Shown: positions 5,922-12,061 of the stretch, piece by piece | How the letters are laid out: each line of letters starts with the position of its first letter | Position numbering within the stretch: the first letter of the stretch is position 1 | NCBI GenBank assembly: GCA_019314185.1 | Contig: JAFCZU010000108.1 | Coordinates: forward strand, 1 to 17,596 | DNA length: 17,596 bases | Origin: Deltaproteobacteria bacterium | GTDB taxonomy: Bacteria > Desulfobacterota > Desulfobacteria > Desulfobacterales > ETH-SRB1 | Direction: 5' to 3' | Translations under genes and position numbers: made by a program | Notes under the pieces: generated by a model | The model's database searches: none | Seen by the model: only the letters and a program-made list of their open reading frames with translations | Told to the model about the DNA's origin: nothing

Positions 5922-7523
5922 ATGATCATCACCCTTTCTGATTGTCTAAGAATCCAGGCTCAGAAAACTCCCGATAAAGAAGCATTAGTCTATAGGGAAC
6001 GCCTGATTACTTATGCCGAACTTGATGATGAGGTAGATCGAGTAGCTGCAATGCTTCTCAATATTGGTCTTGCCAAAAATGACAGGGTTGCCGTATTCAT
6101 GGAAAAGTCTCCGGAAGAGGCAGCATCACTGTTAGCGGTCAGTCGGGCTGGCGGCATATTTATAGATGTTAATCATCTTTTAAAGGCCCCTCAGGTTTTG
6201 CATATTCTCATGGATTCGGGGACTAAATTCCTCTTCACAACGTGTCAGCGGTATAAAGTTCTTGCTCCTGTCTTGAACGAATGCCCGGATTTGAAATATC
6301 TTATTCTCCACGGTTCTGGGGAAATTCCTGGAAAGATCAGGGTAAAGGTCATAGATCGAGGAGAATGGGGCAGTGAAAAATTGCGACCCCTTCAGCGCCG
6401 CATCGTCGAGACAGACGTAGGCGCTATCATATACACTTCCGGGAGCACTGGAAACCCCAAAGGTGTTGTCCTGTCTCACAGGAACCTGGTAGCCGGCGCC
6501 GAAAGTATAGCAACCTATCTGGAAAATACACCGGCAGAAAAGATCTTAAGTGTTCTTCCCTTCAGCTTTGACTATGGGCTGAATCAACTGACGACCAGCC
6601 TCTATATTGGCGCCACTTGCGTTCTTATGAACCACCTTTTTCCCAATGACATACTTAATGTTTTGGAGAAGGAGTCCATCACCGGACTTGGACTTATTCC
6701 GCCTTTGTGGCTTCAGCTTTTACAGAAAGAGTGGGATTATACCCGGTTTCCGGCCTGGCGCTATCTTACGAACACAGGTGGGACGTTACCGGAGTCTGCG
6801 GTTCGCGAACTTCAGCGCAGACTTCCCAATACTCAGATATATCTCATGTATGGCCTTACAGAGGCATTCAGGGCCACGTATTTACCTCCGGAAGAGGTTG
6901 ACCGCAGACCTGCCAGCATCGGCAAGGCTATACCAAACGCAGAGATCTGGGTGCTCAACGAAAAAAAGGAGCATTGCAAACCCGGAGAAGAGGGAGAGCT
7001 CGTTCAGCGAGGAGCTCATGTAGCGATGGGGTATTGGAATGATCCAGAGCAAACACGCGAACGGTTTCGGCCAAATCCTTTTGCTCCACCAGATCTCCAG
7101 ATGGAAGAACAGGTAGTATTTTCCGGTGACAGGGTAAGGATGGATGAGGAAGGTTTTATTTATTTCATAGGTCGACGGGATGAGATGATCAAGACTTCGG
7201 GGTATCGAGTAAGTCCCATGGAGATCGAAGAAATATTATACAATACAGGTTTGGTTAAACATGCTGTATCTTTCGGCATTCCCGATGAAATACTGGGACA
7301 ATTGGTAATTGCTGTAGTTTCACCGTCCGATGGTACACGTCCTGAGACAAAAGAACTGATAATTGCCTGCTCCAATATCTTACCTAATTACATGGTGCCC
7401 AAAGAGATAGCAGTATGGAACGATCTGCCACTAAATCCAAATGGAAAAATTGACAGACAAGCGGTGAAAGCACAGTTCGAATCACGAAAGCACGAAAGTA
7501 CGAAAGAGGGAAAGAAAAACTGA
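5922..7523 (+). CDS. AMP-forming acyl-CoA ligase, exosortase A-associated type
   Basis: A 533-residue member of the ANL (acyl-CoA synthetase / adenylation) superfamily. Motifs in order: IIYTSGSTGNPKGVVLSHRN (phosphate-binding A3), LMYGLTEAFRATYLPPEE (A5), SGDRVRMDEEGFIYFIGRRD (A7-A8), IKTSGYRVSPMEIEEIL, and NPNGKIDR (A10, catalytic Lys). It should adenylate a carboxylic acid and pass it to CoA or, more likely given the 3-base gap to the ACP gene, to that carrier. The gene order with a PLP decarboxylase matches the ligase/decarboxylase pair of exosortase A clusters. The last 13 residues (SRKHESTKEGKKN, 521-533) are encoded by the left terminal repeat of the GxxExxY element starting at 7482, so the native C-terminus was replaced just after the A10 motif. 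Confidence 0.9.
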   Translation: MIITLSDCLRIQAQKTPDKEALVYRERLITYAELDDEVDRVAAMLLNIGLAKNDRVAVFMEKSPEEAASLLAVSRAGGIFIDVNHLLKAPQVLHILMDSGTKFLFTTCQRYKVLAPVLNECPDLKYLILHGSGEIPGKIRVKVIDRGEWGSEKLRPLQRRIVETDVGAIIYTSGSTGNPKGVVLSHRNLVAGAESIATYLENTPAEKILSVLPFSFDYGLNQLTTSLYIGATCVLMNHLFPNDILNVLEKESITGLGLIPPLWLQLLQKEWDYTRFPAWRYLTNTGGTLPESAVRELQRRLPNTQIYLMYGLTEAFRATYLPPEEVDRRPASIGKAIPNAEIWVLNEKKEHCKPGEEGELVQRGAHVAMGYWNDPEQTRERFRPNPFAPPDLQMEEQVVFSGDRVRMDEEGFIYFIGRRDEMIKTSGYRVSPMEIEEILYNTGLVKHAVSFGIPDEILGQLVIAVVSPSDGTRPETKELIIACSNILPNYMVPKEIAVWNDLPLNPNGKIDRQAVKAQFESRKHESTKEGKKN

Positions 7524-7996
7524 ATATTCACTACAAAGGATAGAAGTGGAGAAAAAACAATAGGATGATCCAGGATAATAAAATACCAAGAAATCAACAT
7601 GCTTTTGAGGTGTTGAGTAAGAGGATTATAGGTGCTGCGATTAAAGTTCATAAGTTCCTTGGCCCAGGGTTCCTGGAAAGTATATACGAGGCTGCGTTAA
7701 TGGTGGAGTTTTCTGAACAAAATATTGCTCATGAATCTCAAAAGGAAATTAAAATAGAATATGCTGGTATTGAGGTTGGTACACATAGACTCGACCTTCT
7801 TGTTGAAAAGCAAATCATTGTTGAGTTGAAAGCTGTTAAGGAACTTGCGGATATCCATTTTGCACAACTTCGATCCTACCTTAAAGCCACAGGACTAAAG
7901 ACAGGCCTGCTGATAAATTTTTCCAAGCCAACTTTAGAAATTAAGCGAGTAGTAAACTAATTTTTTTCGTGTTTTCGTTCTTTCGTGATTTCGTGA
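7482..7996. mobile_element. GxxExxY element with CACGAAA-array inverted ends
   Basis: The left end is a run of 8-bp units (TCACGAAA, GCACGAAA, GTACGAAA, GAGGGAAA) at 7482-7513. The right end at 7963-7996 reads TTTTTTCGTGTTTTCGTTC, then TTTCGTGATTTCGTGA. Its reverse complement again gives TCACGAAA, TCACGAAA and GAACGAAA units. The only gene inside is the 131-codon GxxExxY gene. The element lies exactly between two genes normally adjacent in this pathway: the ligase reading frame runs into the left array, and the decarboxylase's GAGGAG ribosome binding site begins two bases beyond the right array. I see no transposase and no obvious target-site duplication. Confidence 0.6.
7565..7960 (+). CDS. 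GxxExxY protein (PD-(D/E)XK nuclease-like fold)
   Basis: A 131-residue protein of the GxxExxY family. The naming motif is GFLESIY at 35-41. A plausible PD-(D/E)XK core is present: E38, D77 in HRLDLLV, and E87-L-K89 in VELKAV, followed by QLRSYLKATGLKTGLLINF (101-119). The family is widespread and multi-copy in some genomes; its cellular role is not established. Nuclease activity is predicted from the fold only. This is the only intact copy in the window; at least three truncated relatives lie at 2673, 9261 and 10182. It is unrelated to glycan synthesis and interrupts the ligase-decarboxylase pair. The ribosome binding site is weak. The gene is bounded on both sides by inverted CACGAAA arrays. 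Confidence 0.85.
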   Translation: MIQDNKIPRNQHAFEVLSKRIIGAAIKVHKFLGPGFLESIYEAALMVEFSEQNIAHESQKEIKIEYAGIEVGTHRLDLLVEKQIIVELKAVKELADIHFAQLRSYLKATGLKTGLLINFSKPTLEIKRVVN

Positions 7997-8008
7997 TGAG
8001 GAGTATCT

Positions 8009-9322
8009 TTGAAAGATCACAATGCCCTACAATCAATTCTTAAATATTTCAAAATATCCGACGGAAAAATCCTTATAGGGGGAAAAACGGCTGAGGAGAT
8101 CGCAGCAGATGTAGACACTCCGTTTTATGCCTATGACCTCTCGATTGCCAAGAAAAAATATGAAATGCTCAGCGCTGCACTACTGTCTGAAGTGGAAATT
8201 CATTATGCCATCAAGGCCAACCCACATCCAGAGATTGTAAAATTTTTTTCACAACTGGGCACGGGTTTTGATGTAGCTTCTGCCGGAGAGCTTAACATTG
8301 TATTAGCAACAGGAGTTGATCCCAAACGCATAGGTTTCGCAGGACCGGGAAAGCGTGAAGAGGAAATCCGCTTTGCCTGTCGGGCAGGCATTGGGAGTTT
8401 GAACGTCGAAAGTACGGGTGAACTCGATTTGGCAAATCGGATTGCTGCCGAGGAAGAGAAACAACTCAATGTCTGCCTGCGTGTAAATCCTTCATACGAA
8501 CTTACCGGATCTGGAATGAAGATGGGAGGGGGCTCCAAACAATTCGGTATCGACCAGGAAATCATTCCGGATGTTCTTCGACGTTTTGATGATTGGCCTC
8601 ATCTAAGTTTTCGGGGATTTCATATTTTTGCCGGTTCACAAAACCTAAATGCAGAAGCTATTTCATCGGCATTTGAAAAGGCTATTGATGCAGTGCTCAA
8701 GTTCATCCCCTATTGTCCTCAACCGCCTGCAATGGTGAATTTAGGCGGATTTGGTATTCCCTACTTTTTAAGTGATACAGAGCTGGATATCGATGTAGTC
8801 GGTTCCGCTATGAAAGAAATAATTAATGCACGAAAGAGCATCCTTGATGACGTTACGTTGATTGTAGAGACAGGACGATATCTTGTTGGGGAATGCGGTG
8901 TATACGTGAGCCGGGTGCTCTACCGCAAAGAGTCACGAGGTGAGACATTCCTGATTGTCGATGGTGGAATGCATCAGCATCTGGCAGCATCAGGCAACTT
9001 AGGGCAAATTATCAAAAAGAACTATCCCATAGCTCTTCCAGAAAGAATTCAGGGACCCCCTTTAGAAAAGGTCAATATTGTCGGGCCGTTATGTACGCCT
9101 CTGGATCGTCTTGGCAGCAAGGTAGCCCTTCCAAAAGCAAAGCCCGGAGACCTGATTGCGATTTTTGCGTCCGGAGCTTATGGATTCACCGCCAGCCCGA
9201 GAACATTTCTGGGACATCCGGAACCGACAGAAGTCATCCTATTTGATATATCTTATGAGCAGCCACGAATGACACGAATAATCACGAATAAAGAAAAGAT
9301 TCTGTTGAAAAGCAGATATTAA
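8009..9322 (+). CDS. PLP-dependent decarboxylase, exosortase A-associated type
   Basis: A fold-type III (alanine-racemase / DAP-decarboxylase-like) PLP enzyme of 437 residues. Motifs: TPFYAYD (37-43), HYAIKANPHPEI with the PLP Lys69, GFDVASAGEL, the phosphate-binding NLGGFGIPYF, VETGRYLVGECGVY and VGPLCTPLDRLG, with the Cys that normally contributes to the active site. It would decarboxylate an amino acid or a carrier-bound aminoacyl group, probably the one handled by the neighbouring ACP and ligase. The start is TTG 8009, five bases after GAGGAG (7998-8003); no better Met precedes TPFYAYD. Relatives, from memory, end soon after HPEPTEV. Here the frame continues, and residues 418-437 (QPRMTRIITNKEKILLKSRY) are encoded by a GxxExxY-derived repeat that includes that gene's own start codon in frame. 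Confidence 0.88.
   Translation: MKDHNALQSILKYFKISDGKILIGGKTAEEIAADVDTPFYAYDLSIAKKKYEMLSAALLSEVEIHYAIKANPHPEIVKFFSQLGTGFDVASAGELNIVLATGVDPKRIGFAGPGKREEEIRFACRAGIGSLNVESTGELDLANRIAAEEEKQLNVCLRVNPSYELTGSGMKMGGGSKQFGIDQEIIPDVLRRFDDWPHLSFRGFHIFAGSQNLNAEAISSAFEKAIDAVLKFIPYCPQPPAMVNLGGFGIPYFLSDTELDIDVVGSAMKEIINARKSILDDVTLIVETGRYLVGECGVYVSRVLYRKESRGETFLIVDGGMHQHLAASGNLGQIIKKNYPIALPERIQGPPLEKVNIVGPLCTPLDRLGSKVALPKAKPGDLIAIFASGAYGFTASPRTFLGHPEPTEVILFDISYEQPRMTRIITNKEKILLKSRY
9261..9314. repeat. GxxExxY-element left end fused to the decarboxylase gene
   Basis: AGCCACGAATGACACGAAT, then AATCACGAATAAAGAAAAG, closely matches the left end at 10182 and that at 2673. It encodes MTRIITNKEKIL in the decarboxylase frame, equivalent to MTRMITNEEKIL of the copy at 10190. 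After about 9314 the similarity ends, and the frame stops at 9322. No right end of this element is present close by, so this is a one-ended remnant. Confidence 0.75.
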
Positions 9323-9324
9323 AC

Positions 9325-9352
9325 CACGAAGTGCACGAAGAGGTACGAAGAT
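9325..9352. repeat. CACGAAG array, left edge of the PIN island
   Basis: CCACGAAGTGCACGAAGAGG, then TACGAAGA, gives three units with a CACGAAG-like core, 8 to 10 bp each. The reverse complement of 11106-11135 reads CACCACGAAGACACGAAGAA and on, so the two arrays form imperfect inverted ends around 1.8 kb that holds only accessory genes and gene fragments. A third, shorter piece (GAGGCACGAAGATT) is at 10065-10078. Confidence 0.6.
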
Positions 9353-9389
9353 TCCGTGAGCCCACAAAACAAACCGAGGCAATTCGTAA

Positions 9390-9845
9390 ATGAAAAAGAA
9401 AATAAAGCGCGTTTACCTTGACGTATGTGCATTAAGCAGACCATTTGACAATCAGGCGTTTTTGAGAATAAAATTAGAAACAGAAGCAGTTAACCTAATA
9501 CTGTCAAAGATAAGGGCCGGAGAGTTTGACTTGGTCGTTTCACCAGTTCATTGGGAAGAAATAGGAGCCATATCTGGTGCTTTTGAAAGGATTGAGCTAC
9601 AAGAACGGCTAAAATCGATAGAAAAATTTGTTAAGGTAGACTTGGCTGCTGCAAGGAATAGAGCTGAGGAACTGCACAATTTAAAGTTTGGGGTGGCGGA
9701 TGCGGCCCATGTCGCATTTGCAGAACAATGGGGCGCAGAATTTATAAGTTGTGATGACTCCCTTATTAGAAAATGTTCAAGGCACAATATTGAGATATGG
9801 TGTGGCAACCCTGTTGCATTTTGTGAAAAGGAGAAACTCCGATGA
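9390..9845 (+). CDS. PIN-domain protein (putative RNase toxin)
   Basis: A 151-residue protein with a PIN-domain layout. The first acidic residue is D11 in VYLDVCALSRPFDNQ; others are E56/E57 in VHWEEIG, D104 in GVADAAHVAFAEQWGAEF and D122-D123 in SCDDSLIRK. These four acidic positions form the metal site of PIN ribonucleases, so the active site looks intact. The gene overlaps the next, small basic gene by four bases (ATGA), as in toxin-antitoxin pairs, but with the toxin-like gene first. GAGG at 9376-9379 is the likely ribosome binding site. No surface-polysaccharide role is expected; it rides in the repeat-bounded island. The toxin role is inferred from fold and pairing. It is not a canonical VapC by length or spacing. 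Confidence 0.8.
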   Translation: MKKKIKRVYLDVCALSRPFDNQAFLRIKLETEAVNLILSKIRAGEFDLVVSPVHWEEIGAISGAFERIELQERLKSIEKFVKVDLAAARNRAEELHNLKFGVADAAHVAFAEQWGAEFISCDDSLIRKCSRHNIEIWCGNPVAFCEKEKLR

Positions 9846-10048
9846 GAGCAACAAAATACATGGCTGAAGAGTTAATGGTCAAGAAGGCGATCAAAGCATT
9901 AATCGGCGAGTTAGGGCCTATTGAGGCTAACCGTTTTCTTAACATGCCGAGGAAGAAAAGAATAGAGAGTGTCAGAAGGCATCGGGAATGGCAAAAGTGC
10001 TTGGACAAAGAAAAATTTTTTGGTCAGGTGTTTGGCGAAGAAACGTAA
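9842..10048 (+). CDS. Small basic partner of the PIN protein (putative antitoxin)
   Basis: A 68-residue, lysine/arginine-rich, helical protein (MRATKYMAEELMVKKAIKAL, then PIEANRFLNMPRKKRIESVR). It overlaps the PIN gene by four bases and probably depends on translational coupling; GGAGAAACTCCG just before the ATG can serve as ribosome binding site. I do not recognise a named domain with certainty. Position and size suggest the antitoxin or regulator of the PIN protein. Toxin-first order is less common but known. It ends 133 bases before the deleted GxxExxY element. Confidence 0.65.
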   Translation: MRATKYMAEELMVKKAIKALIGELGPIEANRFLNMPRKKRIESVRRHREWQKCLDKEKFFGQVFGEET

Positions 10049-10083
10049 AACAATTCTACGAACCAGAGGCACGAAGATTGGAT

Positions 10084-10118
10084 TTTGATGGTTTTGTAGT
10101 TACTTCGTGTTCTTTGTT
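10084..10118. repeat. Direct repeat with 11089-11123, copy 1
   Basis: TTTGATGGTTTTGTAGTTAC, then TTCGTGTTCTTTGTTG, aligns with TTTGATAGTTTTATAATTAC, then TTCGTGTTCTTCGTG at 11089-11123. There are only a few substitutions across about 35 bases. The copies bracket the GxxExxY remnant and the dead VapBC pair, suggesting that this 1-kb segment is a unit within the larger island. Confidence 0.75.
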
Positions 10119-10181
10119 GTCGGTTTGATATATTTTAAAAGCATGGAGGATGACTTTGCAGACCTGATATAGGAGAAATTC

Positions 10182-10455
10182 AGCCACGAATGACAAGAAT
10201 GATCACGAATGAAGAGAAAATACTTTATAAAGACTTGTCTTACAAAATTATTGGTCTGGCAATGGAAGTGCACACTAAACTTGGTTATGGATTTTTAGAA
10301 AAGGTCTACGAGAACGCCATGATGGTGTTATTTAAAGGCAACGGGCTTGCGGCTGGCCATTCTCCTAAATTTTGGGAAAGAAAAGGTTAAATACGAAAGA
10401 TTTGTTCAATAGAATAATTATAATTTATTCGTGTAAATTCGTGTTATTCGTGGCT
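10182..10455. mobile_element. Internally deleted GxxExxY element (274 bp)
   Basis: Terminal inverted repeats begin AGCCACGAATGACAAGAAT and end AAATTCGTGTTATTCGTGGCT-like, mirroring the MITE-like copy at 2673-2781. The inside is a GxxExxY gene that has lost its central part. The right part (AGATTTGTTCAATAGAATAA, then TTTATTCGTGTAAATTCG) aligns with the 2673 copy, which shows that the two share both ends and differ only in how much of the gene was deleted. Confidence 0.7.
10190..10412 (+). pseudogene. GxxExxY gene with internal deletion and frameshift
   Basis: The first 49 codons are a good GxxExxY N-terminus (MTRMITNEEKILYKDLSYKI, VHTKLGYGFLEKVYENA, MMVLFK). The frame then becomes nonsense and stops at 10390. 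In another frame, from about 10340, the family's C-terminus appears: TGLRLAILLNFGKEKVKYER, FVQ, TAG at 10410-10412. Against the intact protein at 7565, roughly residues 50-106 are missing, about 170 bp. These include the D and ExK positions of the predicted nuclease core. The join lies in TTTAAAGGCAACGGG. The product would be a non-functional 66-residue peptide. Confidence 0.85.
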
Positions 10456-10485
10456 GAATAAATTTAATTATGGATAATAGAACTT

Positions 10486-10530
10486 ATGAATGCAGCGATA
10501 AAAGTTGAAAATTTGAGCAAGCGTTTTTTT
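10486..10530 (+). pseudogene. N-terminal scrap of an ABC-transporter ATPase
   Basis: The ATG at 10486 opens MNAAIKVENLSKRFF, a characteristic beginning of ABC ATP-binding proteins (xIKVENLSKRF before the Walker A region), such as the Wzt-type exporters of polysaccharide loci. After residue 15 the sequence turns into the ribosome binding site and start of the next small gene, and the frame stops at 10557. No Walker A motif follows. The match is only 15 residues long, so chance cannot be fully excluded. It may be the cut end of a gene once transcribed across this site, or one whose remainder lies elsewhere in the genome. Confidence 0.5.
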
Positions 10531-10547
10531 GAACATGGAGGACTAAA

Positions 10548-10785
10548 ATGCAAATAATAAAAAATTACAAGGAGTTAGACTTCGAAATACTGCCTAAAGA
10601 GGCAAGAAAGGAACTCTTGGATTTTTATGAGTTTTTAGTGGATAAATACAAAAAACACTTAGTCAAAGACACAAATAAAATTGGTCAAAGACACAAATAA
10701 AATTGATAAGGAGCTTGAAGAATTAAGATGGGAAATGGGGCAGAAGCTATATAGTAGTAGAGAGGAACTTTACCCATTCCCCTGA
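10548..10785 (+). pseudogene. VapB/DUF2281-like antitoxin, frameshifted by a 22-bp duplication
   Basis: GGAGG at 10537-10541 precedes an ATG that opens a 50-codon frame: MQIIKNYKELDFEILPKEAR, then KELLDFYEFLVDKYKK. This is the pattern of small DUF2281-type antitoxins (short strand, then PxxxxxELLDFYEFL helix). A perfect 22-bp tandem duplication at 10662-10705 shifts the frame and gives a stop at 10698-10700. Removing one copy restores NKIDKELEELRWEMGQKLYS to a TGA at 10783-10785, giving about 71 residues. As written, only the first 40 or so residues and a foreign tail would be made. The partner toxin downstream is also broken. Confidence 0.7.
10662..10705. repeat. 22-bp perfect tandem duplication
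   Basis: The unit GTCAAAGACACAAATAAAAT plus TG occurs twice without gap at 10662-10683 and 10684-10705. Being 22 bp (one more than a multiple of three), it breaks the antitoxin frame. It looks recent, since the copies are identical. Confidence 0.95.
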
Positions 10786-11027
10786 CTCGTATAAGGAAGA
10801 ATCTTGAATTCTTAAGAACGAGTTTAAACATCCACACTATAGATTTTGCAACCTCCTTAAAAGCAATTGATGTAAAGCTCAAGTATAATTTTTCTTTCTG
10901 GGATAGTTTGATAATAGCTTCCGCCCTGGAAAATAATTGTTCAATTCTCAATTCAGAAGATATGCAACACGGCCAGGTCATAGAAGATAATTTGAAGATT
11001 ATAAATCCCTTTGAAATAAGTTTATAA
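10761..11027 (+). pseudogene. C-terminal half of a VapC-type PIN toxin
   Basis: From about 10782 the open frame reads LTRIRKNLEFLRTSLNIHTI, then FSFWDSLIIASALENNCSIL and NSEDMQHGQVIEDNLKIINP, ending FEISL and TAA at 11025-11027. The WDSLIIASAL and SEDMQHGQ blocks are the hallmark C-terminal PIN motifs of VapC, carrying the third and fourth acidic residues. The N-terminal half, with the first catalytic Asp (usually within FLDTNVLVY-type sequence), is absent: the frame opens just after a TAG at 10758 inside the old antitoxin tail. The toxin therefore cannot be active. It follows its broken antitoxin directly. Confidence 0.8.
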
Positions 11028-11165
11028 GTTTACAGGGTCCCCAGCCCCATAGCTTCCAAGCTTTCTGACCTCTTGGCCTCATAGCATCTTTGATAGTTTT
11101 ATAATTACTTCGTGTTCTTCGTGTCTTCGTGGTGACAAAAGGTATTTAAATAATAGGGAAGGCTT
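11028..11165. other. Non-coding repeat-rich boundary of the island
   Basis: It holds a copy of the dispersed repeat also found inside the GT4 gene (11040-11072), copy 2 of the 35-bp direct repeat (11089-11123) and the CTTCGTG array (11107-11132: ACTTCGTGT, TCTTCGTGT, CTTCGTGG). The array is the right, inverted counterpart of 9325-9352. AGGGAAGG at 11155-11162 serves the next gene. No further CACGAA-type array occurs downstream in the window. Confidence 0.65.
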
Positions 11166-12017
11166 ATGATCCCAAAAATTAAGAAAAAGCTAAAAAGTAT
11201 CCTGCTTAAAACCGTATGGTCATTTGGGCCTGAAGACCTGATTCGTGTCATTCGCAAAATGGGCGTTCACAAAGGCGACGTCGTTATGGTTCATAGTTCC
11301 TGGAAAACTGACTCAGGTTTTCGGGGTACCCCCCAACAACTGGTTCAGGCTTTTATTGACACAGTGGGGCAGACCGGTACACTTTGCATGATGAGCATGC
11401 CGTTCCACAACATGACGGCTGCCGAGTATCTGAAAAAGGGAAAAGTATTTGATGTCCGAAAAACTGTATCCATGGTGGGATTGCCGAGCGAGATATTTAG
11501 ACGGCGGAAAGATGCAGTTCGCAGTCTTCACCCGACGCATTCAGTTGCAGCCTGTGGCCCCAAGGCAGAATGGCTGATCGAAGGACATGAGAAGTGCCTT
11601 TCTCCTTTTGGATCGAAAAGTCCTTTTGATAAAATGGTACAAGCAAATGCAAAGCTATTGATGTACGATGTTCCCTTCAACACCATGACCTTCGAGCACT
11701 ATTTGGAAGATCGGTTTCAGGAATCGCTGCCCCGGCCTTTATATAACGAGTCCCTGCAGGAAGGCAAGTGCCGGGACCAGTTCAAAACCGAAGTAATCGT
11801 GAAAACAAAGGTAATTGCCAACGAACTCAACATGCTCAGGTCTGACCGGTTAGAAAGCACACTGGGAGAATGGAATTGCCTTCGAACTGGCTCTGTGGCT
11901 CGGACTTCCCTAAAAGTGCTTTCGTGTCGGTCCGCGGTCCAGTACATAGCTGCATTGGATGGGCACATGAAACCATTTTACATCAGTCCGACGTCTTTAT
12001 CGGGGATAGTTCCATGA
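11166..12017 (+). CDS. AAC(3)-family N-acetyltransferase
   Basis: A 283-residue protein of the AAC(3) fold (acetyl-CoA-dependent N-acetyltransferase). Seen: LIRVIRKMGVHKGDVVMVHS near the N-terminus, GQTGTLCMMSMPFHN, the active-site block RSLHPTHSVAACGP (about 119-132), SPFGSKSPFDKM, and a C-terminal GHMKPFY. The HPTHSVA histidine and the SPFG.xSP loop are the family's conserved site. Though the family is named for aminoglycoside resistance, members in polysaccharide loci are better explained as acetylating an amino sugar; that role is inferred from the glycosyltransferase and flippase neighbours. AGGGAAGG lies three bases before the ATG, which is close. It is the first gene after the repeat island, and no CACGAA arrays follow it. 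Confidence 0.85.
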   Translation: MIPKIKKKLKSILLKTVWSFGPEDLIRVIRKMGVHKGDVVMVHSSWKTDSGFRGTPQQLVQAFIDTVGQTGTLCMMSMPFHNMTAAEYLKKGKVFDVRKTVSMVGLPSEIFRRRKDAVRSLHPTHSVAACGPKAEWLIEGHEKCLSPFGSKSPFDKMVQANAKLLMYDVPFNTMTFEHYLEDRFQESLPRPLYNESLQEGKCRDQFKTEVIVKTKVIANELNMLRSDRLESTLGEWNCLRTGSVARTSLKVLSCRSAVQYIAALDGHMKPFYISPTSLSGIVP

Positions 12018-12061
12018 ACCTTATCATACTGGTATTTTAGCTCATTTGGGGGGCGCGAAAC

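Noticed and set aside
6646..7023. A 125-codon plus-strand open frame in another phase
   Set aside because: It sits inside the acyl-CoA ligase gene, whose motifs A5 to A8 cover the same DNA.
7482..7513. CACGAAA units considered as a CRISPR array
   Set aside because: Units are 8 bp with no spacers; they are terminal arrays of an element.
11166..12017. Reading the AAC(3)-like gene as aminoglycoside resistance
   Set aside because: The setting is a glycan locus, and family membership alone does not show drug acetylation; an amino-sugar substrate is more likely.
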